The notes under the pieces are model-generated. The model made no database searches and was not told the origin of the DNA. It worked only from the letters and a program-made list of their open reading frames with translations. DNA of 64,000 nt, taken from NCBI RefSeq assembly GCF_001431425.1, contig NZ_LDJG01000017.1, forward strand, positions 97,881 to 161,880, given 5' to 3'. This DNA is from Stenotrophomonas nitritireducens. Lineage in GTDB: Bacteria > Pseudomonadota > Gammaproteobacteria > Xanthomonadales > Xanthomonadaceae. Position numbers and translations under genes: made by a program. This document shows positions 1 through 7,640 of the stretch, in pieces; within the stretch, counting starts at the first letter, position 1; each line of letters starts with the position of its first letter.

Positions 1-1510
1 GTGTCAAGGTGCCGGTCTTGTCGAACACCACGACCGTCAACTTGGTGGCGTTCTCCAATGCGGCCGCATTCTTGAAGAGAATGCCGTTCATTGCGCCCAG
101 CCCGGTCCCGACCATGATGGCCATCGGGGTGGCCAGCCCCAGCGCATCAGGGCATGCGATCACGAACACGGTGATGGTCAAGGTGAGTGCGAACAGTAAT
201 GTCTGTCCCATCACCCAGTACCAGACGCTGAAGGTCAGCAGGCCAATCACGATCGCCGCCAGCACCAGCCACTGGGATGCGTGGTCGGCCAGCAGCTGGC
301 CGGGGGCCTTCGAGTTCTGGGCCTCCTGGACCAGCTTGACAATCTGCGCCAAGGCCGTGTCCGCGCCGACCTTCGTGGCCTTGTAGCGAAAGCTCCCGCT
401 CTTGTTGATGCTGGCGCCTACGACGGTGCTGCCCACGCCCTTCTTGACCGGCATGGACTCGCCCGTCAGCATCGACTCGTCCACTTGCGACGCGCCCTCG
501 ACGATCTCGCCATCCACCGGGATCTTGTCGCCGGGCTTGATCACGACCAGTTCCCCGGCTGCAACCTCGGCGGTCGGTACCTTGGTCTCCACCCCGTTGC
601 GCACGACCGTGGCCATGGGTGGGGCGAGATCCATCAACGCGCGAATCGCGTCGGATGCGCCCGCGCGGGCGCGCATCTCCAGCCAGTGCCCCAGCAGGAT
701 GAAGACCAGCAGCACCGATGCCGCTTCATAGAACACCTCACCCTCGTAGAAGAAGGTCGCGCCGATGCTGAACAGGTAGCCGGTGCCCACCGACAGCACG
801 ACCAACGTGGCCATGTTGGCGACGCCGTTGCGCAGCGCGCGCCACGCCGCCACGTAGAAAGGCCAACCTGGATAGATGATCGCGGCACTTGCGAGGAAGA
901 AAAGAAAGAGCTTGTCGTCCAGCCCGAACGGCGTCTGGAAGTCGCCGAACATCTTCCCCATCGGGGAATAGAAGAACACGGGAATGGCGAAGACCAGGGC
1001 CACGAAGAAGCGATTGCGCATGTCCCGAGCCATGTCCTGCATCGAGCCCGACCCGTGGCCCATGTCGTGCATCATGTCGTCCATCGCAGGGTCGCCTGCG
1101 TGGGCCTGGTGCGCAGCATGGGCGGCGGGCGTCGTGGCCGCAGCCTTCGCGCGTGCGGCCGTGGCGGGGGCATGCGCGTGGTGCCCCTCATGCCCCATCT
1201 CTTGCGCCTGACGTGCGGGTGCGCCGTGATGGCCGTGCACCGCATGGCTGGGGTCGGCAGAGACGCCAGCGGCGGGCGCGCACACGTGCTTGGGCGTCTG
1301 CTCGCCACGGCAGTGATAGCCGCATTCGGCGATGCGCTGGCGCAGATCCTCGACACTGAGTTGTCCCTCATCGAGATGGACCGTTGCGCTTCCCGCAACA
1401 TAGTTGACATCTGCATGATGGACGCCGGGAAGCTGCAGCAGCTTGCGGCGTACTCCCTCCGCGCTCAGGCTCGATACGAGCCCTCCGACTTCAACGTTGA
1501 TCGACTTCAT
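1..1510 (-). CDS. P1B-type heavy-metal ATPase, CopB-like (3' end off window)
   Basis: Inner-membrane ATPase expected to export copper, silver or a similar cation. The first 503 codons are visible. Residues 1-70 form an HMA-like fold with no CxxC. Residues 80-165 are rich in His and Met (repeated GHH, HAH, MMHDMGH), as in CopB-type pumps. TGES and membrane helices follow, and DKTGTLT falls exactly at the window edge. The ion-site motif in the sixth helix is CPD (about residues 453-455), not CPC or CPH. The ATG is preceded by GGAAG. It is the last visible gene of a leftward operon, 32 bp after ppk2. The family is certain, the metal is inferred. Confidence 0.9.
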   Translation of the reverse strand, partial: MKSINVEVGGLVSSLSAEGVRRKLLQLPGVHHADVNYVAGSATVHLDEGQLSVEDLRQRIAECGYHCRGEQTPKHVCAPAAGVSADPSHAVHGHHGAPARQAQEMGHEGHHAHAPATAARAKAAATTPAAHAAHQAHAGDPAMDDMMHDMGHGSGSMQDMARDMRNRFFVALVFAIPVFFYSPMGKMFGDFQTPFGLDDKLFLFFLASAAIIYPGWPFYVAAWRALRNGVANMATLVVLSVGTGYLFSIGATFFYEGEVFYEAASVLLVFILLGHWLEMRARAGASDAIRALMDLAPPMATVVRNGVETKVPTAEVAAGELVVIKPGDKIPVDGEIVEGASQVDESMLTGESMPVKKGVGSTVVGASINKSGSFRYKATKVGADTALAQIVKLVQEAQNSKAPGQLLADHASQWLVLAAIVIGLLTFSVWYWVMGQTLLFALTLTITVFVIACPDALGLATPMAIMVGTGLGAMNGILFKNAAALENATKLTVVVFDKTGTLT

Positions 1511-1542
1511 GGCTGTTCTTCCTGTTCGCTGTGTTCGTGGTC

Positions 1543-2406
1543 TCAACGAGCGAGTCGGCCCGAGTCCAGGCAGTCCTGCGAGAACTCGAAGACGATCTCC
1601 CGGTCGGGAGCGATGACCTTGTGCTTCTTGCCGGCGTAATGCAGCCGGGAGAGGATGTCTCTGATCAGGTTGAGCCTCGCCAACCGTTTGTTGTCGGCGT
1701 GCACGACAGACCAGGGCGCCGCGGCCGTATGGGTGCGCATGAACATCTCGTCGCGCGCCCGTGTATAGCCGTCCCAGTGCTTCAGCGCGACGGCATCCAC
1801 CGGGCTCGACTTCCACTGTTTGAGGGGATCACGGCGGCGTTCCCCGAGCCGGCGGCTCTGCTCCTTCTTGCCGATGTCGAGGTAATACTTCAGCAGCTTG
1901 ATACCGGAGTTGACCAGCATCTCCTCGAACTTGGGCACTGAGTTCATGAATTCCTCGTGCTCCTCGGCGGTACAGAAGCCCATCACCGGTTCCACGCCCG
2001 CACGGTTGTACCAACTGCGGTTGAACACCACGAGCTCTTCGCCAACTGGCAGGTGCGGGACGTAGCGCTGGAAGTACCAGCCCGTGCGATCCCGGTCGGA
2101 GGGCTTTCCTAGCGCGACGACCCGTGTTTCCCGAGGACTCAGGTGTTCGACCAGCCGCTTGATGCTGCCGTCCTTGCCTGCGCCGTCCCTTCCCTCCAAG
2201 AGGATCAGGATACGGTCGTTGCATTTGATGAAATGCCGCTGCAGTTTCACCAGTTCGATCTGCAGCATGTGCAACTGTGCTTCGTAGTCCTCGCGGCCGA
2301 TCGAGCGTGTCGCTGTCTCGTCGCGCGCTGAGCCGTGGGCAGTGCCGGTGCCGTCCACATCGGCCTTGTGCTTGGCGCCTTTGGCGCCCTTCTTGTTCTT
2401 TGCCAT
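1543..2406 (-). CDS. ppk2: Polyphosphate kinase 2 family protein
   Basis: 287 aa. PPK2 enzymes transfer phosphate between polyphosphate and nucleotides in the cytoplasm. A Walker A motif GRDGAGKDG lies at about residues 71-79. The Walker B/lid region with [17 protein letters not shown] and the C-terminal [11 protein letters not shown] stretch are typical of single-domain PPK2. The first 35 residues are Lys/Ala/Gly-rich and probably disordered. Its place between an ICMT-like gene and a P1B ATPase in a MerR-driven operon suggests a role in metal stress, since polyphosphate chelates metals. That link is inference. Confidence 0.93.
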   Translation of the reverse strand: MAKNKKGAKGAKHKADVDGTGTAHGSARDETATRSIGREDYEAQLHMLQIELVKLQRHFIKCNDRILILLEGRDGAGKDGSIKRLVEHLSPRETRVVALGKPSDRDRTGWYFQRYVPHLPVGEELVVFNRSWYNRAGVEPVMGFCTAEEHEEFMNSVPKFEEMLVNSGIKLLKYYLDIGKKEQSRRLGERRRDPLKQWKSSPVDAVALKHWDGYTRARDEMFMRTHTAAAPWSVVHADNKRLARLNLIRDILSRLHYAGKKHKVIAPDREIVFEFSQDCLDSGRLAR

Positions 2407-2416
2407 GGGTTCTCCG

Positions 2417-2575
2417 TTAGGTCTGGTCGCAGGCGATCAGCATTGCGTGTGTCGACGCCCGGCGGGGCGCGGCGCTCATGTCCGCATCCGAGCGGGAGCC
2501 GCAGCCATCGCCTTGTCCGTAGGCTGCAGCCAGGTACGGTCGATTGATGCGCTGACGCCAGCGGGTCTTCTTCAT
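2417..2575 (-). CDS. Possible 52-aa coupled small ORF
   Basis: Its ATG sits one base after the TGA of the ICMT-like gene and its stop is 10 bp before the ppk2 ATG, so it fills an otherwise empty 170-bp gap in the operon. The peptide is basic at the N-terminus (MKKTRWRQRINRPYLAAAYG) and has two Cys residues. I recognise no family. It may be only a spacer that keeps ribosomes moving to ppk2. Confidence 0.3.
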   Translation of the reverse strand: MKKTRWRQRINRPYLAAAYGQGDGCGSRSDADMSAAPRRASTHAMLIACDQT

Positions 2576-2576
2576 G

Positions 2577-3227
2577 TCAGCCTCGCTGGCGCGTGTCCGA
2601 GAGGGAGGGAAGGAAGCGCGGCGTGCGCGCGGCATAGGCGTCGAACTCGGCGCCGAACTGCTTGCGCATGTCCTTCTCCTCGTTGACAGCCAGCCTCGAG
2701 TACATCACGACGAGGAAGGGGAACATCAGCAGCGTCAACAGCGTCGGCCACTGCAGCAGAAAGCCGAAAAGGATCGCCACGAAGGCCACATACTGCGGGT
2801 GCCGAATCCTGGCGTATGGGCCGCTCACGGCAAGTTGGGCGTGCCGTTGCGCGTGGTAGAGCACCGTCCAGGCGCTCGACAGAAGCCAGAAGCCGCCCCC
2901 GATGAAGATGTAGCTCGCGATATGAAGCGGGCTGAAGTGAGGGTCGCCGCTCTCGCCCAGCAGGGTCGACCAGAGATGGCCGCTGTTGTGCGACAGCAAG
3001 TCCAGACTGGGATACTTGGTCTGAAGCCAGCCGGACAGCACGTACAGCGTCAGCGGAAAGCCGTACATCTCGACGAACAAGGCAACAATGAACGCTGCGA
3101 ATGTCCCGAAGGTTCTCCAGTCGCGCGAGGTCTGCGGTTTGAAGAAGCTGAAGGCGAACATGATGAAGACCGCCGAGTTCACGAGGACGAGCAGCCAAAG
3201 CCCATAAGCGGGCGCATCGTGGTTCAT
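2577..3227 (-). CDS. ICMT/PEMT-like integral membrane methyltransferase
   Basis: 216 aa with about five hydrophobic segments. The C-terminal half carries the isoprenylcysteine carboxyl methyltransferase signature: GPYARIRHPQYVAF, then a helical pair, then a basic tail with NEEKDMRKQFGAEFDAY, which in this family binds S-adenosylmethionine. The substrate in bacteria is unknown. The gene overlaps the DUF2933 gene by 4 bp (ATGA), so the two are translationally coupled. Such genes recur in copper/silver islands. Confidence 0.85.
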   Translation of the reverse strand: MNHDAPAYGLWLLVLVNSAVFIMFAFSFFKPQTSRDWRTFGTFAAFIVALFVEMYGFPLTLYVLSGWLQTKYPSLDLLSHNSGHLWSTLLGESGDPHFSPLHIASYIFIGGGFWLLSSAWTVLYHAQRHAQLAVSGPYARIRHPQYVAFVAILFGFLLQWPTLLTLLMFPFLVVMYSRLAVNEEKDMRKQFGAEFDAYAARTPRFLPSLSDTRQRG

Positions 3228-3463
3228 TTGCGCTCTCCCGGGTACGGTGGATTCGCCTTGCTACCGTCGCCTGGTACGGCATGGCGATGCATCAGCACAT
3301 GAGCGATGACGCAAGTCGCCAGGAGGACCAGTGGCAGCGCGGCCAGGTAGTGCCCGCGGTGTTCCGTCAGCAGCATGTAGATGCTCACGGCCAGGAAGAC
3401 CAGAAAGCCCAGGAACCATCGCGAGCGCGAAAACCTTGGACCGGTGCGGTGAGAAGTTGTCAT
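3224..3463 (-). CDS. DUF2933-type small membrane protein
   Basis: 79 aa with two membrane helices separated by a short EHRGH loop. A pattern of His residues near the second helix (HVLMHRHA) is typical of DUF2933 proteins, which travel with copper and silver pumps and may bind metal. I chose the ATG at 3463 because AGGAGG lies 7 bp upstream. A GTG at 3478 would place that ribosome site inside the gene. Confidence 0.75.
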   Translation of the reverse strand: MTTSHRTGPRFSRSRWFLGFLVFLAVSIYMLLTEHRGHYLAALPLVLLATCVIAHVLMHRHAVPGDGSKANPPYPGERK

Positions 3464-3474
3464 GGTCGTCCTCC

Positions 3475-3876
3475 TCACTTCGCCGGCTCAGGCATCCGGT
3501 CCATCATCATCTGCATCATGGACTGGCACATGTCCATGCGCATTTCGAGCATTTGCTGCCGCTCAGCTGTCGGCGCCGACTCGGCTCCATCCTTCATTGC
3601 GCCCATCATCGCCATGCCAGCCCGCATGGCCTGCATGTGTTCGGCCATGAGCGCCTTGCGCTGCGCAGGCGTCTTCGCAGCCACCATCCGTTCGTGCATG
3701 GCCTGCATCGACTTCAGTTGCGCATCCATGCCCTCGGTGGTCGGCGCCCTTGGCGTCTCGGCCGCGGTCGGACTCGCACCTGCGGGGTGATGGGCCTGAT
3801 GGTTGTCCTGCGCGAACGCAGACAAGGTGACCAGTGCGGCGCCAACGATGGCCGCGATCGAATGCGTGAATTTCAT
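3475..3876 (-). CDS. Exported Met/His-rich protein of the metal operon
   Basis: 133 aa starting MKFTHSIAAIVGAAL, a clear signal peptide with a cleavage site after ALVTLSAFA. The mature part is Met- and His-rich (HQAHHPAG, MQAMHERM, MRMDMCQSMMQMMMDRM) and helical, reminiscent of periplasmic copper-binding proteins. The start follows AAAGGAGAG. It is the first gene after the MerR-type promoter at 3948-3978, so it is likely the most highly induced product. No exact family is recognised. Confidence 0.75.
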   Translation of the reverse strand: MKFTHSIAAIVGAALVTLSAFAQDNHQAHHPAGASPTAAETPRAPTTEGMDAQLKSMQAMHERMVAAKTPAQRKALMAEHMQAMRAGMAMMGAMKDGAESAPTAERQQMLEMRMDMCQSMMQMMMDRMPEPAK

Positions 3877-3947
3877 TTCTCTCTCCTTTAGCCGCGGGTG
3901 CCTGCCATTGGGGCGAAACCGATGTCGCCGCAAGCGGACAAAGCCCT

Positions 3948-3978
3948 ATGAAAACTCCGTAGTCGGGTACAGAGTCAA
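3948..3978 (-). promoter_or_regulatory. MerR-family promoter/operator of the left metal operon
   Basis: On the minus strand there is TTGACT (3973-3978), a 19-bp spacer and a weak -10 TTTCAT (3948-3953). The over-long spacer holds a dyad with ACTC/GAGT arms and GTAC-like inner halves, closely resembling mer operators. It points at the exported Met/His-rich gene. The MerR-like regulator at 4609 is the obvious candidate partner. Confidence 0.75.
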
Positions 3979-4030
3979 GGCTTATGAGTTGTGCGCCGGG
4001 TGTGACCGACACGGCAACTCAAAGGAGGCG

Positions 4031-4465
4031 CTACAGCGCGAGACGCTCGAACAGCAGCCACGACGGCCGCTTGGGAGGTGGTCGCTGGTGACCCCTCGAT
4101 GGGATGGCTCGCAGAGCCAACGTCGGAGCCAGCAGCTGGTCTCCATAGGCGGGAGGCGCCAAACCGACGAGGTCGAACGCGAAGGTTGGTGCTTTCTGAA
4201 TGGCGGACTGGTTGACGTCGCCGCAGAGCTTCAGGCACGGGGCCTTCGACGGGTCGTGGGAACCTTCTTCGTGCTCACCATGGAGGCCTTCATGATTTCC
4301 ATGCCCGGACGATGGGACATGCTCATACCCGACAGCATGCCGATGTTGCTGCGGAGACTCCAGAAGGCAGGCATTGGCCACCCCGGCCCCGAGCGCAAAC
4401 AGCCATACCCCGAGCACCATCCACACGATGGCGCGAATCCTGCGGTGGTTGAGAAGTGTGCGCAT
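4031..4465 (-). CDS. His-rich exported protein, possible metal-binding
   Basis: 144 aa. An N-terminal hydrophobic segment (about residues 12-32) looks like a signal peptide or anchor. A His/Glu cluster follows (HRHAVGYEHV, HGNHEGLHGEHEEGSHD) and a CLKLCGDVNQ motif with two Cys residues at about 77-81. This recalls CopL-like or DUF2946-like metal-associated proteins, but I cannot assign a family. It is transcribed alone, divergently from the MerR-like gene, behind an Anr/FNR-type promoter. Confidence 0.65.
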   Translation of the reverse strand: MRTLLNHRRIRAIVWMVLGVWLFALGAGVANACLLESPQQHRHAVGYEHVPSSGHGNHEGLHGEHEEGSHDPSKAPCLKLCGDVNQSAIQKAPTFAFDLVGLAPPAYGDQLLAPTLALRAIPSRGHQRPPPKRPSWLLFERLAL

Positions 4466-4495
4466 GTGCGGCCTATTGACCCATTGACACCTGTG

Positions 4496-4537
4496 ATTCT
4501 ATTCCCAACTGAGCTGCGGGAAATTGATTTGGATCAA
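4496..4537 (-). promoter_or_regulatory. Anr/FNR-dependent promoter
   Basis: TTGATTTGGATCAA at 4524-4537 is a perfect TTGAT-N4-ATCAA box. On the minus strand it is followed after 22 bp by TAGAAT (4496-4501), the spacing expected for a class II FNR/Anr promoter. It drives the His-rich gene starting at 4465 and implies induction under low oxygen. Confidence 0.65.
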
Positions 4538-4608
4538 ATGGAGGCAAGGGTCAACTACGCGGTACTGCGTTATTCTGTGTTGCTCGTGAATAGACAGTGG
4601 ATCGCTCG

Positions 4609-5031
4609 ATGAACGAAGGTTTGGGTGATTGGATGACGGTTGGCAGGCTGGCGAAGGTCGCTGGCGTCGGCGTGGAGACAATCCGCTACTACCAGGGACG
4701 CGGCCTGTTGCCGATCCCGAAGAACGCCGGCAGCTTCCGGCGCTACCCCGCTTCGATGATCCAGCGGATCGGCTTCATCAAGCGCGCTCAGAGCCTTGGG
4801 TTCTCGCTGGACGAGGTGAAGTCGCTCTTGGATCTGGAGGATGGGCGGAATCGCCGGGCTATTCAGACGGTGACACGGCGGCGCCTTGACCAGATCGATG
4901 AGAAGGTTGGCGACCTTCAGCGCATGCGAGGCGCTCTGAGAGACATGCTGGAGAGGTGCGAAGACACGGGAGAGGCGCTTCCTTGCCCTATCATTGCTGC
5001 GCTCATGGGGCCTTTGAATACGTCCGAATGA
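4609..5031 (+). CDS. MerR-family regulator lacking one MerR cysteine
   Basis: 140 aa. An N-terminal winged HTH (MTVGRLAKVAGVGVETIRYYQ) is followed by the dimerisation helix and a C-terminal CPIIAALMG that closely resembles MerR. Two metal-binding cysteines are present (RCED and PCPII, equivalent to MerR C117 and C126). The C82 position, normally DGTHC, reads DGRNR. The ATG at 4609 is preferred to the one at 4597 by homology. It probably controls the promoter at 3948-3978. Mercury sensing as in MerR is doubtful without C82. Confidence 0.8.
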   Translation: MNEGLGDWMTVGRLAKVAGVGVETIRYYQGRGLLPIPKNAGSFRRYPASMIQRIGFIKRAQSLGFSLDEVKSLLDLEDGRNRRAIQTVTRRRLDQIDEKVGDLQRMRGALRDMLERCEDTGEALPCPIIAALMGPLNTSE

Positions 5032-5265
5032 TTGCGCGCTGTGAGGAACAGACGAGACCCAAGGAAAGCGAACGAGGCCTGTCACACTTCGTTGGTAATG
5101 GTCGTGCGGACTGTTCGCTGCACAAAAATGCCGAATGAATTTTCCGCAATCTCACGGCCGACTTAGACGACGTGAACTGCGGCGGTCGGCGTAGCGGATA
5201 CATCGCCCTACGTCGACCCTGCCGGCGCGATCCACTCAGTCGACTGTCAATCTCACAAGTCCCGC

Positions 5266-5691
5266 CTATTCTCGCTCAAGGATACGCGCACCGGGCCCCT
5301 GGCCTGCGAGTATGTCGCCCGGATTACGCAACGGGCACTCTTTGAGAGAGAGACAACCGCACCCGATACATCCCCCGAGTTCGTCCCGCAGCCGCATCAA
5401 CTGCGTAATGCGGTCGTCAAGGTCTTCACGCCACCTAGACGCCACACGGCGCCAATGCGCAGCAGTCAGATGAACGCCCGGCTGATACTGCCCGAGAGCG
5501 TCGAGCACTTCGTCCAGCGATAGTCCGGCCCGCTGCGCGACTTTGACGATGGCCAGATACCTCAAGATAGCGGGCGAGTATCTCCGCTGATTTCCGGACG
5601 TGCGTTCGCTCTGGATCAGGCCCTTGGACTCGTAGAAGTGGATCGTGGATACGGGCAGGCCGCTGCGCTGTGACACCTCTCCAACCGTCAT
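5266..5691 (-). CDS. soxR: SoxR-like redox-sensing transcription regulator
   Basis: 141 aa. A MerR-type HTH at the N-terminus (STIHFYESKGLI) is followed by a long helix and the SoxR [2Fe-2S] motif CIGCGCLSLKEC at about residues 107-118 with CxxCxCx5C spacing. It senses redox-cycling drugs or nitric oxide. The gene that it would control divergently survives only as a fragment at 5781-6203, so it may act on other targets. Confidence 0.9.
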   Translation of the reverse strand: MTVGEVSQRSGLPVSTIHFYESKGLIQSERTSGNQRRYSPAILRYLAIVKVAQRAGLSLDEVLDALGQYQPGVHLTAAHWRRVASRWREDLDDRITQLMRLRDELGGCIGCGCLSLKECPLRNPGDILAGQGPGARILERE

Positions 5692-5780
5692 GCGAGGCTC
5701 GCAACCTAGCCTTGTCAGTCTTGCGGGTGAGTTGGCCTATGGAGCGATTGTTTCCGCGGATCATCCTGGCGCTTCGGTGC

Positions 5781-6203
5781 GGGAAATGGTTTTGCTCAGC
5801 GCCGCAAGGCAGACTGCCTTACGTGGCGGGCGAGGACGTGGCGCGCACCGCTGCGGCGGTACTGCGGGCGGACCCTGTTCCGCCCGGAGAGCTGGCGATC
5901 ACCGGCCCGCAGGCTCTCACCGCCGAGGCGCTGGTGAACAGCATCAATATCATCTTCGGAGCCAGCATCGACCTGGTGCCCGTCAGTGAGGAAGCCCTGG
6001 CGCTGCATCTGCAGGTCTCGGGCTTTCCGAAATCCACGGTGCGAGAGGCGCTGATCATCGAAGAGGTGTCCAAACGCGGGCTGGCGCCGTTCTCCGACGG
6101 TGTCATCGAGCAGATGACCGGTCAGCCGCCGCGCAGCATCGAGGCGGTGCTGGTCGAACACCGCCTCGATTTGCTGTTGTCCACCAGCACCCCCCGGCTT
6201 TGA
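5781..6203 (+). pseudogene. 3' remnant of an NmrA-like NAD(P)-dependent oxidoreductase
   Basis: An open frame encodes only the C-terminal half of an NmrA/NAD(P)H:quinone oxidoreductase-like protein, beginning near GRLPYVAGEDVARTAA and including LAITGPQALT. The Rossmann GxxGxxG N-terminus is missing and the upstream sequence belongs to the soxR promoter side. SoxR often faces such genes, so this looks like its former target after a deletion. Confidence 0.6.
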
Positions 6204-6270
6204 GACGAGTCGACTTCTTCGACTCTAGAGGCTGCAGGCGTGCTTGCTGCAGTACATGATCCACGCCGAG

Positions 6271-6472
6271 ACGATGATGAAACAACGATCTGTACGAACA
6301 GCCACCCCGACGACGGTGGTCGCCAAGCCTTTTGCCACGGAACGTGTGCCAATTGTTGGCGACGTCGCCAGCCTCGGCGGCGTAACCGTGTCCAACGTTC
6401 GTTTCTATGAAGCAGAGAGGTTGATCCATGCTACGCGCACGGCAGGCAACCAGTGCCTCTATGGGCCCGTAT
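6271..6472 (+). pseudogene. Remnant of a MerR-family regulator cut by the IS
   Basis: The frame holds a degraded MerR-type HTH (VASLGGVTVSNVRFYEAERL) and the start of the wing (TRTAGNQCLYGP), then stops at the insertion sequence. No matching 3' part exists beyond the IS, where traI ends at once, so more than a simple insertion happened here. Confidence 0.6.
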
Positions 6473-6476
6473 CTAG

Positions 6477-7633
6477 GGAAGGTCTGAACAAGTCCACGGA
6501 TCACGCCCTGATGCGTTGAACGTTGCAAAGGAGTTCGCTGCGATGAGCCAGATCAGCTTCTCGGACGCGGAGTACGCAGGCAAGCGCAAGAAGACGCGGC
6601 GCGAGGTCTTCCTCGAAGAGATGGAGCAGGTGGTGCCGTGGAAGGCGCTGCTGAAGGTCCTCGAGCCGCACTACCCGGTGGCCGGCCGTGGCCGCAGGCC
6701 GTATCCGCTGGACGCGATGCTGCGCGTGCACCTGATGCAGAACTGGTTCGCGCTTTCGGACCCGGCGATGGAGGAAGCACTGTACGAGATCGCATCGCTT
6801 CGCAACTTTGCCGGCCTGAGCCTGAGCGAGCCGATCCCGGACGAGACGACGATCCTGAACTTCCGGCACATGCTCGAAGAGTCGGACCTGGCCGAGGACA
6901 TCTTCAAGCAGGTCAACGCGCACCTGTCACGCAAGGGCCTGCTTCTGAAGCGAGGCAGCATCGTCGATGCAACCATCATTGCTGCGCCCAGCTCCACGAA
7001 GAATGCCGAAGGCGAACGCGACCCCGAGATGCACCAGACCAAGAAGGGCAACCAGTGGCACTTTGGCATGAAGGCGCACATCGGCGTGGATGCTGATAGC
7101 GGTCTGGTACACACCGTGACGACGACGGCGGCCAATGAAGCAGACGTCGAACAGGTCGCCGATCTGCTTCACGGAAAGGAAGAACAGGTGTGGGCCGACT
7201 CCGGCTACCGCGGTGCGCAATCGCGTGTGCAGCGCGACGATCTGAGGTGGCATATCGCCGCCCGGCCGAGCGACATCGCGAAGTTGCCTGAGGGTCGTGC
7301 GAAGGCGCGGCTTCAGAAGAGCGAACATCGCAACGCCAGCGTGCGCGCAAAGGTAGAGCACCCGTTTCGCGTGATCAAGCGCCAGTTCGGCTTGATGAAG
7401 GTGCGCTTTCGTGGCCTGCAGAAGAACACCGCGCATTTGCTGACGCTGTTCGCGCTGTCCAACCTTTGGATGGCGCGACGACAGCTCATGCCAGAAGTCC
7501 GTCCGAAAGCGGCGTGAAGGCCGCAAACACGGCCGAACCCCCACCTTGACGCGACCGCGATCGCAAGTCCTATGGACCATTTCGACTCGAACGGCCTGTG
7601 CGCTGCCTGCGTTTCGAGTTGTTCAGACCTTCC
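6477..7633 (+). mobile_element. IS5-family insertion sequence, 1157 bp
   Basis: The ends are inverted repeats beginning GGAAGGTCTGAACAA. The element is flanked on both sides by CTAG (6473-6476 and 7634-7637), the target duplication typical of IS5. It holds one intact transposase gene. It lies 7 bp beyond the traI stop codon and does not interrupt traI. Confidence 0.9.
6543..7517 (+). CDS. IS5-family DDE transposase
   Basis: 324 aa. It aligns by eye along its whole length with IS5 transposase: GRRPYPLDAMLRVH near the N-terminus, IVDATIIAAPSSTKN with the first catalytic Asp, DPEMHQTKKGNQWHFGMKAHIG, the WADSGYRG segment with the second Asp, and the HPFRVIKRQFG region that carries the catalytic Glu context. 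The ATG at 6543 (MSQISFSDAEYAGKR) matches the IS5 start. It appears intact. Confidence 0.95.
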   Translation: MSQISFSDAEYAGKRKKTRREVFLEEMEQVVPWKALLKVLEPHYPVAGRGRRPYPLDAMLRVHLMQNWFALSDPAMEEALYEIASLRNFAGLSLSEPIPDETTILNFRHMLEESDLAEDIFKQVNAHLSRKGLLLKRGSIVDATIIAAPSSTKNAEGERDPEMHQTKKGNQWHFGMKAHIGVDADSGLVHTVTTTAANEADVEQVADLLHGKEEQVWADSGYRGAQSRVQRDDLRWHIAARPSDIAKLPEGRAKARLQKSEHRNASVRAKVEHPFRVIKRQFGLMKVRFRGLQKNTAHLLTLFALSNLWMARRQLMPEVRPKAA

Positions 7634-7640
7634 CTAGCAC

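Noticed and set aside
281..1639. Long + strand open frame over the P1B ATPase
   Set aside because: Antisense to a strongly conserved ATPase. Its composition is Arg/His/Gln-rich with no motif, as expected of shadow frames at this GC content.
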